Shown piece after piece: positions 39,595-46,107 of a stretch of DNA of 46,107 nucleotides. Both the position numbers and the translations under genes were made by a program. Source of the stretch: an uncultured Saprospiraceae bacterium (GTDB lineage Bacteria > Bacteroidota > Bacteroidia > Chitinophagales > Saprospiraceae); assembly GCA_937125475.1 (NCBI GenBank), contig CAKZLL010000450.1, positions 1 through 46,107 on the forward strand, in the 5' to 3' direction. The notes below the pieces were generated by a model. It saw nothing but the letters and a program-made list of their open reading frames with translations. It made no database searches and was not told where the DNA came from. Every line of letters starts with the position of its first letter. The stretch's first letter is position 1.

Positions 39595-39732
39595 ATATTA
39601 TTTTATATAGAGACTTGTTTTTACATAACAAGACACAAAGTTAACAGCTAGTTTTTTACAATTTTAACCAACCATCTTAGGAGAAATGTCTGTAAAATGT
39701 CAAATAACACATATATAATAATAAAACATTTA

Positions 39733-40230
39733 TTATTCAATGAAACTGTGTGGTTTTAGTATCTTTCCTTCATCTTTCGCACTAAGAATAAACTCCACAT
39801 AACGTTCGGGCAAACAACTCGTCGCGCTACAAGTCATATATTCTACCATAACAATAATTTCCGCGTCAGGCGAAATCGTCACACGCTGTGTAAATTTCGC
39901 CAGTTTCTCATATTTTAAAACGACCATCTCAAAAACAGGATCATATTCTTTTTTCTTATTTTTCCAACTTTCTTTCACTAAACCAACTCGCTGATACTGT
40001 TCATTTTTTTGAAAAATAAAAGTCGTCGGTAACGGACCATCCTCTTTTTCTTGTTTTTGACAATACAATGCCCAACCTGTTTGCATCTGTGCTTCAAAAA
40101 TAATATCATAAGTCGTAGCATTAACCTTTTTCAATTGTGCAGTCCATTCTACTCGCTGAATCAAACCATGTGCCGGAGCCGTAATCGAACCAATTAGAAA
40201 TAGACTAAAAACAATAATTTTTTTTCTCAT
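39733..40230 (-). CDS. DsbD N-terminal-like periplasmic protein
   Basis: This 165-residue protein has a signal peptide followed by a single immunoglobulin-like domain that matches the N-terminal domain of DsbD/ScsB. EWTAQLKKVNATTYDIIFEA opens it, GWALYCQKQEKEDGPLP is the 'W.lY' motif, and MVEYMTCSATSCLPE carries the reactive cysteine pair (Cys...CLP). In DsbD this domain passes electrons to periplasmic thiol proteins. No transmembrane DsbD domain is attached, so it may pair with one encoded elsewhere. It is monocistronic, with its own 138-base spacer from the downstream gene. Confidence 0.8.
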   Translation of the reverse strand: MRKKIIVFSLFLIGSITAPAHGLIQRVEWTAQLKKVNATTYDIIFEAQMQTGWALYCQKQEKEDGPLPTTFIFQKNEQYQRVGLVKESWKNKKKEYDPVFEMVVLKYEKLAKFTQRVTISPDAEIIVMVEYMTCSATSCLPERYVEFILSAKDEGKILKPHSFIE

Positions 40231-40285
40231 ATTGTAATCTTATTTTGATGTACTTCCTTCCATATTCTTAAAAGAAAATCTTTCA

Positions 40286-40331
40286 CACGCCAACTTAGGC
40301 ATTCTCAATTTTCAACTTTACATTCTCAATT
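40286..40331 (-). repeat. Dispersed 3'-end repeat, copy 4
   Basis: Read on the minus strand, AATTGAGAATGTAAAGTTGA continues with AAATTGAGAATGCCTAAGTT and GGCGTG. It follows the stop codon of the regulator gene at 40339 after seven bases, matching the other three copies in position and orientation. Confidence 0.6.
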
Positions 40332-40338
40332 AATAATA

Positions 40339-41331
40339 CTATTTATTCAATCGAATTTCTTGTTTGATAAATTCAATATTTCCTTTCATTTGTTGGAAAA
40401 AATTACGTCGAAGTCGATCATTTGCTAGACTAATTTTAATCGAGTTGTTTTTTAGCTGATGCACCCAGCCTTCTGTTTGCATAAAAAATATATCATTATC
40501 AGTCGTGAGAAAATTAAGTGCGTTTTGGCTAACAAAAACCAACTTTCGGCTATCCGTTTGTACCAAAATCGTATTATTGCTCACCGAGACATCATTATAA
40601 TACAATTCAAAATTCTCTTCTTTGGGCAATTTCCGCTGCGGATGAAATTTCTTACCAATCCTAGCTTGCATTTCTACATGATCCAATAATTGACTAACTT
40701 TATCACAAATCAATATCGCATCATTACGGGATTTAAACACTCGATATTTCCAAAAGAAATATATTTGTGTCAAAATATCGTTGACAATGTTAGAACTCCA
40801 AATCTCTACGGACGAAAAACTCAAATATTCTTCCCAAGCACTTTCGCCAAAATCAAATAATTCGTCACTCAAAAAATTAAGATCAAACCGCTGATTCTGA
40901 AATTCAGGCAAATTATAAACCGTTCTGCCCCAAAAAAATAATTTAAAAGCCGCTAGTTCTGGAAATTGAAAAAGGCTAAACAAAGGAAATTCACTCGCTA
41001 CATAAACCATTTTTCGACTCCCAAACAAATCCACTTTTTTAAATTCATTTAATACAACGTAAAAATAATCCTCTAAATTTTTAACATTATAATTAAAGCC
41101 TATGAATTGAAAAGGTAGAACAGTCTCAGCACTTTCCTCCAAATGATTCAACGAAATACCAAAATGATTCGCCAAACGAATAGCCATATCCAAAGATAAT
41201 GTCTTTCCATTCTTGATCATTATAAACACTTCAGCCAATTCCATGTTTAACACCTTTGCAATTTCATGCTCTAGAATAGCATGAGGCGGAAGTTTTGATC
41301 TGATTTTCTTAAATAATAGTTGTTGAATCAT
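40339..41331 (-). CDS. Helix-turn-helix regulator of unknown specificity
   Basis: This 330-residue protein starts with a HTH-like domain at about 15-66: ILEHEIAKVLNMELAEVFIM, then IKNGKTLSLDMAIRLANHFG and ISLNHLEES, which has a XRE or BetR-type helix order. The remaining 260 residues are mostly helical and unassigned, with aromatic-rich FQFPELAAFKLFFWGRTVYN and SVEIWSSNIVNDILTQIYF segments. In related Bacteroidota proteins this C-terminal region is uncharacterised; I infer an effector or dimerisation role. Its stop codon is followed at once by the dispersed repeat copy 4. It is divergent from purF. Confidence 0.6.
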   Translation of the reverse strand: MIQQLLFKKIRSKLPPHAILEHEIAKVLNMELAEVFIMIKNGKTLSLDMAIRLANHFGISLNHLEESAETVLPFQFIGFNYNVKNLEDYFYVVLNEFKKVDLFGSRKMVYVASEFPLFSLFQFPELAAFKLFFWGRTVYNLPEFQNQRFDLNFLSDELFDFGESAWEEYLSFSSVEIWSSNIVNDILTQIYFFWKYRVFKSRNDAILICDKVSQLLDHVEMQARIGKKFHPQRKLPKEENFELYYNDVSVSNNTILVQTDSRKLVFVSQNALNFLTTDNDIFFMQTEGWVHQLKNNSIKISLANDRLRRNFFQQMKGNIEFIKQEIRLNK

Positions 41332-41420
41332 ATTTATGATTAATTTTTTCGGTCATTTTAACCGAATATTATTTTTTTACGCAAAAATTTAAAAATAGAT
41401 ATAGGACAAAAGCACGCCTT

Positions 41421-41454
41421 TTTGCTCTACTACGATAAAATAACTTTACTTTTG
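41421..41454 (+). promoter_or_regulatory. Promoter for purF
   Basis: TTTG (41421-41424) is followed after 22 bases by TACTTTTG (41447-41454), an exact TAnnTTTG box. The spacing is one to two bases longer than the usual 19-20. It lies about 80 bases before the start codon. Confidence 0.6.
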
Positions 41455-41535
41455 CACTTCATTTAGTGAATAAATGATCTTTTTTATTAATGTCTGTATA
41501 TTTTCATTGATAACCAAATAATTATACAAAAACGA

Positions 41536-43425
41536 ATGAGCGATTTTATCAAACACGAATGTGGTATCGTCCTTTTGAGATTGAGAAAACCATTGAGTTT
41601 TTATCAAAAAAAATATGGTTCAGCTTTTTATGGTCTAAATAAGCTTCAACAGATCATGCAAAAATTGGTTAATAGAGGGCAAGATGGTGCTGGCGTAGCA
41701 ACGGTCAAACTTGATACTGAACCAGGGAAAAGATATATTAGTCGTCATAGAAATAATGAAGCTCAGTCTTTAAAGAAGGTCTTTGACTATGTATTTGATC
41801 GTTTTGAAGATGTTGATCCTGAATTGTTGAAAGACGCGGATTGGCTCAAGGCAAATCATGCTTTTATGGGTGAAGTCCTGATGGGACATTTGAGGTATGG
41901 CACTCACGGGAGCAATACAATTGAAAATTGTCATCCTGTTTTTCGTCGTAACAATTGGAAGTCCAAAAGCTTATTAATTGCAGGAAATTTCAATTTGACC
42001 AATGTCGATGAAATGTTTGACCGTTTGGTAGAATTAGGGCAACATCCAAAGGAAAAATCGGATACAGTAACCGTACTTGAACGCATCGGTCATTACTTAG
42101 AACAAGAATGGCATCGACTATATAATTATTATCTATCTGAATTAGACGATAAAGCAGAGACGGTTCAAACAATTATTCAAAAAATAGACATGGCTCGTGT
42201 ACTTCAAAAATCAGTCCGTGGTTTTGATGGCGGGTACGTGATGTCTGGAATTGTCGGTCATGGAGATGCGTTTATTATGCGTGATCCGAATGGTATTCGT
42301 CCTTGCTATTATTATGCAGATGATGAAATTATCGTCGCAGCATCTGAACGTCCTGCTTTGCAAATTGCTTTTGATCTTCATGTCGATTCTATCAAAGAAT
42401 TGCCACGCGCTAGTGCATTGATTATCAAAAAAGATGGCACTTTTGATGTAACCGCTATTCAGGAAACAAAAACCTCAACGCCTTGCTCTTTTGAACGGAT
42501 TTATTTCTCTCGTAGTAATGATAGAGATATTTACAAACAAAGAAAGAAACTAGGCGCACAACTTGTAAAGCCTGTCTTGGAAGCAGTTGATTACGATTTT
42601 AAGAATACAGTATTCTCTTATATTCCTAATTCTGCTGATGTCGCGTTTTTAGGGTTAGTCAAAGAGTTGGGAAATGAAGCAAAGCGAATTAAACAAGAAA
42701 AAATACTCGCTTTAGGCGAAAACCTAAACGAAGAGGCGCTTAATAAAATCATGAGAATTCATCCGAGGGTTGAAAAAATGGTAGATAAACACATCAAACA
42801 ACGAACGTTTATCACGCAAGATGCTAATCGCGATAAGTTGGTTTCCCATGTTTATGATATTACTTATGGTGTTGTCAAAAATTATCATGATAATCTGGTG
42901 TTGGTAGATGATTCGATTGTTAGAGGGACAACCTTAAAAACAAGTATCATCAAACTGATTAATCGCTTAAAACCAAAGAAGATTATTATTCTTTCTTCTG
43001 CGCCTCAAATTCGTTATCCAGATTGCTATGGTATTGATATGTCAAAAATGAAGGATTTCGTCGCATTTAATGCGATCATTGCTTTATTAAAAGAAAACGA
43101 CAAAGCGCATATTATTCAAGAGGTTTATCAACGCTGTTTAGAACAAGTAACTTTGCCTAAGGAAGAAATCAAAAATGAGGTCAAAACATTATATGATCAA
43201 TTTACTTATGAAGAAGTTTCTAAAAAAATCTGTGAGATCATCACACCAGATGATATTGATATAGATCTGGAGATTATTTATCAGACAGTAGAAGGCTTGA
43301 ATAATGCTTGTGTTGGATATGGCGATTGGTATTTTACAGGCAATTATCCAACGGCAGGAGGAAATAAAGTAGTAAATAAGGCTTTTATTAATTACATAGA
43401 AAATAAAGCAGGAAGAGCTTATTAA
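41536..43425 (+). CDS. purF: Amidophosphoribosyltransferase (PurF-like)
   Basis: This 629-residue enzyme catalyses the first step of purine synthesis, making 5-phosphoribosylamine from PRPP and glutamine. The glutaminase nucleophile is Cys9 (HECGIVLLR) after an eight-residue propeptide; NRGQDGAGVA and HLRYGTHGSN are the conserved glutaminase loops. The PRPP loop LVLVDDSIVRGTTLKTS is at about 452-468. It is about 120 residues longer than E. coli PurF, with insertions in the glutaminase domain and a C-terminal extension including YGDWYFTGNYPTAGG, typical of the long Bacteroidota form. Whether this long form is the main PurF or a paralogue cannot be told from this window. It is monocistronic. 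Confidence 0.92.
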   Translation: MSDFIKHECGIVLLRLRKPLSFYQKKYGSAFYGLNKLQQIMQKLVNRGQDGAGVATVKLDTEPGKRYISRHRNNEAQSLKKVFDYVFDRFEDVDPELLKDADWLKANHAFMGEVLMGHLRYGTHGSNTIENCHPVFRRNNWKSKSLLIAGNFNLTNVDEMFDRLVELGQHPKEKSDTVTVLERIGHYLEQEWHRLYNYYLSELDDKAETVQTIIQKIDMARVLQKSVRGFDGGYVMSGIVGHGDAFIMRDPNGIRPCYYYADDEIIVAASERPALQIAFDLHVDSIKELPRASALIIKKDGTFDVTAIQETKTSTPCSFERIYFSRSNDRDIYKQRKKLGAQLVKPVLEAVDYDFKNTVFSYIPNSADVAFLGLVKELGNEAKRIKQEKILALGENLNEEALNKIMRIHPRVEKMVDKHIKQRTFITQDANRDKLVSHVYDITYGVVKNYHDNLVLVDDSIVRGTTLKTSIIKLINRLKPKKIIILSSAPQIRYPDCYGIDMSKMKDFVAFNAIIALLKENDKAHIIQEVYQRCLEQVTLPKEEIKNEVKTLYDQFTYEEVSKKICEIITPDDIDIDLEIIYQTVEGLNNACVGYGDWYFTGNYPTAGGNKVVNKAFINYIENKAGRAY

Positions 43426-43476
43426 TGATCCAAAAAATATAGTATTTTCTTTTACAAAAAAGAAAAAAATATTACC

Positions 43477-43515
43477 AAAAGAGAGTTGACAAATGTATTT
43501 TGTCAACTCTCTTTT
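43477..43515. terminator. Intrinsic terminator after purF
   Basis: AAAAGAGAGTTGACAAA pairs perfectly with TTTGTCAACTCTCTTTT around five bases, followed by T. It serves purF and the convergent VanZ gene. Confidence 0.9.
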
Positions 43516-43545
43516 TTGTAAAAACCGTCCTATTTTAAAATGAAA

Positions 43546-43929
43546 CTATCCATCGTTTTTATTTAAATAAAAGATGAGCCAACTCGCCACAGCAATCCCC
43601 AAATAGTTAGCTGATAAGTCTAATAAATCAAATGTTCGATTAGCAATAAACATTTGACTGAATTCTTCTAAAGTAATTATCACAAAAATAACAATGCTTA
43701 CAACAAGCCATTTCTTATTAAAGAAAGAAATTGTTTTCCCTTTAAATGCCAAGTTTAAAATGAAAGTCAATGTACCTAATAATCCTGCATGTGCTAACTT
43801 ATCAGCATAGGGAAATGATGAAGATAACTTAAAAAAAATTAAATCCTTACCTGTATTAGCTGAGTAAATGATAAATAGAATAAAAGCGGTAAAAAGAACC
43901 GCAATAATATTGATCCAAGAACGTTTCAT
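43546..43929 (-). CDS. VanZ-family membrane protein
   Basis: This 127-residue protein has four hydrophobic helices. Family signatures are PYADKLAHAGLLGTLTF at about 40-56 with the DK..H motif, TLEEFSQMFIANRTFDLLDL near 85-105 with E..Q and the R..D..D pattern, and NYLGIAVAS at the end. VanZ-like proteins were named for teicoplanin resistance, but most, as here, have no such context and an unknown envelope role. It stands alone, with 508 bases of AT-rich sequence upstream before the divergent M48 gene. Confidence 0.85.
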   Translation of the reverse strand: MKRSWINIIAVLFTAFILFIIYSANTGKDLIFFKLSSSFPYADKLAHAGLLGTLTFILNLAFKGKTISFFNKKWLVVSIVIFVIITLEEFSQMFIANRTFDLLDLSANYLGIAVASWLIFYLNKNDG

Positions 43930-44437
43930 AATTTTTTTATATGTTTTTGTAAATTTTCATAAAAAATAAACTCACAAGAGTTCAAAAATAAGGCGCTGTA
44001 AAATAAGAAGTTATCTATTTAAAAATTGGAAATATTAGTTGATTTTTTCATAAAAATGTAAACTTTCAAATAAAAAATATATTTTTTTTGTAAATATTTT
44101 GTTAAAAAAAAGAGGCAAAGTGACTTGATTTTCATAAAAACCGTCTAAAAAGCATATATATTAAAAATAACATAATATATATGTCAGTTTTTTGCAAGAA
44201 ATTTGCTGGAAACACACATATATAAAAAATTATCATTTATATTTGTTTAATAGTATAGTGATAATCTGTTTCTTTTTAAGAAAAACTGACAACAGACACA
44301 TTCCCTTACACAACTCAAACAAAGACAACAGCAGTTTGGCATATTTTTATATGTAATATTAAAAGTGTTATAATTTAAATAAAAATAAATCTATTAACTG
44401 CTGAAAATATTGAAAAAACAAATTTATTTTTGTGTAA
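43930..44437. other. AT-rich divergent intergenic region
   Basis: This 508-base stretch has no reading frame or RNA gene I can support. It holds an 11-bp inverted repeat (CATATATATTA at 44153-44163 with TAATATATATG at 44173-44183), a TATATTTG box at 44238-44245 and another box just before the M48 start. The stretch from about 44281 to 44340 is less AT-rich than its surroundings. Confidence 0.5.
44425..44432 (+). promoter_or_regulatory. Possible -7 box abutting the M48 protease start codon
   Basis: TATTTTTG fits TAnnTTTG exactly and ends five bases before the ATG at 44438. If active, the transcript would start at or inside the start codon. The box at 44238-44245 is the alternative. Confidence 0.35.
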
Positions 44438-45874
44438 ATGAATGTCAAATCCAAAATATCAACAAATAGAAAAAGACCATTTTCTAACTTAATAGTTGGC
44501 CTGTTAGCTCTTTTGCTAACCTATCAAACGGGCTATGCTCAGTATGAAGCGAACTATGTCGAGCTTAGAGCTGAAGGACGCATACCTGACGATTTTTTGA
44601 ATCTTGTACGCGGTCAATCTAAGATTAATATTCGTAATACGGAACGAATATCGAAGGTGCAACGCGAGAATTTTCGTGATGCCACTAATTTCGCCCTTCG
44701 TGATATTTTTACTAATGGGAACATTTATTTTAATGATCCTATGACCGCTTATGTTCGTACCATAGGTGAGAAGTTAGTTAAAAATTCGAAGGTAGAAAAT
44801 AAGATCAATTTCTTTGTTAGCAAATCTACTGAATTGAATGCTTCTTCATGGCAAACAGGAACAGTTATTATCAATATCGGTTTGTTAAGCCGCTTGGAAA
44901 ATGAAGCTCAATTAGCTTATGTTTTAGCGCATGAGATTGCACACTTTCAAATGCAACATCCTTATAGGCAATATGCTCAACAAATCAAAAATAAAGAAAT
45001 GACTCATGGCAGTCATTTGGCTAAGAATTTTAGAGAGCATTTTGATTTTAGTTTAAAGTATGAATTAGAAGCTGATTCAATTGCTTTAGCTATCATGAAA
45101 GAAAAGGATTATGAGGTAAATGAGAGCATAAAAACACTAAACATTCTACAACATAAAGAACAAAGAGATGTCGTTAATTTAACGAATTATTACTCTTCGC
45201 CTTCTTTTCAGTTAGAAGAAAATCAATTGTGTGATTATAAAGGATATAGTGCTTTCAAAAAATCAGTTTTTCAAGTTGCTGATGCTCATTTTTCAGGACA
45301 TCATATTAAGAAAAGGATTAAAAACCTAGTGGATATTGTAAGTAGAGATTATCCAGAAAAAGAGGATTTATATTCTTTCAAAGGGTCTCATTATGATCCT
45401 GCCTTATTCACAAATGCTTCTAAAATGGCACATTTTGAAACCATTCAACAAGCATTTTTAGAATCCAATTACTTAAAGAGTATTCACGAGGCAATGATCT
45501 TGATCAGAGATTTTCCCAATAATGAATTTTTACATGTTAAAATAGCAGAAAATTTATATCATATTAGTCATTACAATAAATTGGGTTTATTGGATAGAAT
45601 ATTTTTTGATAATCAACGTATCGACGAAAACGAATATGCTAAGCTTTGTTGTTTGGTCAATAATTTGAACCAATCAGACCTACAAAATATGATACATGGT
45701 TTTATTAAAAAACTATATAAAGACTATTCAACTAATGAGACAATGATTATTACAATGGCAAAGTCAATGGAAATGAATACAGATATAAAAATGGCAAAAC
45801 CGTATTATAAAAAATATGTAAGGCTGTTTCCTTATGGTAAACATTATCTAGAGGCGAAGAGAAAAATAAAATGA
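44438..45874 (+). CDS. Secreted M48-family metalloprotease with C-terminal helical region
   Basis: This 478-residue protein has a signal peptide (about residues 15-35, ending GYAQ). The peptidase domain shows SWQTGTVIINIGLLSRLENE, the zinc motif HEIAHFQMQH at about 165-174, and the third ligand in YELEADSIALAIM at about 207-219. Residues from about 320 onward are helical and TPR-like, as in BepA-type proteases. It differs from the lipoprotein protease at 3861 in having this long tail and no lipobox. It may handle outer-membrane or periplasmic proteins. Its stop codon overlaps the start of the next gene by four bases (ATGA), so they are translationally coupled. Confidence 0.85.
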   Translation: MNVKSKISTNRKRPFSNLIVGLLALLLTYQTGYAQYEANYVELRAEGRIPDDFLNLVRGQSKINIRNTERISKVQRENFRDATNFALRDIFTNGNIYFNDPMTAYVRTIGEKLVKNSKVENKINFFVSKSTELNASSWQTGTVIINIGLLSRLENEAQLAYVLAHEIAHFQMQHPYRQYAQQIKNKEMTHGSHLAKNFREHFDFSLKYELEADSIALAIMKEKDYEVNESIKTLNILQHKEQRDVVNLTNYYSSPSFQLEENQLCDYKGYSAFKKSVFQVADAHFSGHHIKKRIKNLVDIVSRDYPEKEDLYSFKGSHYDPALFTNASKMAHFETIQQAFLESNYLKSIHEAMILIRDFPNNEFLHVKIAENLYHISHYNKLGLLDRIFFDNQRIDENEYAKLCCLVNNLNQSDLQNMIHGFIKKLYKDYSTNETMIITMAKSMEMNTDIKMAKPYYKKYVRLFPYGKHYLEAKRKIK

Positions 45875-46107
45875 AAAATATTAATATCAGAAATATTTTG
45901 TTATTTTGTGTGCTAGTAATCGCTAACTTAGCTTGCAGTAGCTTAATGCAAATTGAACGACAAGCAGATTTTAGTTTTAAAAAAGTTAAACAAAAGCAGA
46001 TTGTTTCGATTAATCCTAGTTTTAATATTAAGACACAAAAAAAAGGACAAAAATCAAAACAACAAAACAAATATTCAGAATCAGTTAGACGAGAAAAAAA
46101 ACTTAAT
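45871..46107 (+). CDS. Putative lipoprotein, cut by the window edge
   Basis: The visible 79 residues begin with a lipoprotein signal (LFCVLVIANLACS, lipobox LACS with Cys22) and continue with a basic, low-complexity stretch (KTQKKGQKSKQQNKYSESV). No family is recognised. The start overlaps the stop of the M48 protease gene (ATGA at 45871-45874), so it is coupled to that protease and may be its membrane partner or substrate; this is inference. The rest lies beyond the window. Confidence 0.7.
   Translation, partial: MKNINIRNILLFCVLVIANLACSSLMQIERQADFSFKKVKQKQIVSINPSFNIKTQKKGQKSKQQNKYSESVRREKKLN

Overview
The window is an AT-rich chromosomal segment of a Bacteroidota member, perhaps a saprospirian or related lineage. 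The phylum rests on four observations: several start regions carry a TAnnTTTG -7 box, one secreted nuclease ends in a type IX secretion sorting domain, many signal peptides end in Gln after a small residue, and the gene set includes a YtxJ bacillithiol-type redox protein, a DUF5686 outer-membrane protein and a long PurF. The lineage below phylum is a guess.

Layout. Bases 1-4700: the start of a class I PPK2, a small SpoT/MESH1-like HD hydrolase, a DUF3137 membrane protein, an OmpA-family protein and an M48 lipoprotein protease. Bases 4893-9129: a Wzx-like flippase, a Wzz-like chain-length protein and a Wzy/WaaL-like protein, all on the plus strand with no glycosyltransferases. Bases 9115-12506: an unrecognised membrane protein, an M16 peptidase, and a minus-strand operon (small membrane protein, cupin, group III truncated haemoglobin) preceded by a clear promoter and a perfect 13-bp inverted repeat. 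Bases 12507-13288: no convincing gene, but several structured repeats. Bases 13289-16984: a very large superfamily 1 helicase fused to a Vsr-like nuclease, a plausible defence protein.

Bases 17111-20234: YtxJ, a HAD phosphatase, a CAT-anticodon tRNA, the remains of a YgjP-type metallopeptidase gene, and HflX. Bases 20455-27602 are minus strand: two paralogous secreted proteins (one with a peptidoglycan-binding domain), a DUF3592 protein, a TIM-barrel isomerase/CoA-transferase pair, a secreted TPR-like protein and exonuclease III. Bases 27947-34848: a DUF5686 outer-membrane protein, a small anti-sigma-like protein, a membrane-anchored MutS-like ATPase and a RamB-type XRE regulator. Bases 34930-36864: a tight two-gene AAA ATPase plus TOPRIM-like module resembling two-component phage-defence systems. 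Bases 37023-46107: a T9SS-exported nuclease, a 52-residue Cys/Lys-rich protein, an NTR-like/MORN protein, a DsbD-N-like protein, a helix-turn-helix regulator, PurF, a VanZ-like protein, and a secreted M48 protease overlapping a lipoprotein gene cut by the window edge.

Most striking non-coding structure: two related elements (13014-13277 and 25752-26061) built as long inverted repeats that each carry several short hairpins of one consensus, with compensatory base changes between copies. Two further nested-hairpin elements (12728-12857, 30803-30982) and a dispersed repeat just past the stop codons of four genes suggest a genome rich in small repeat families.
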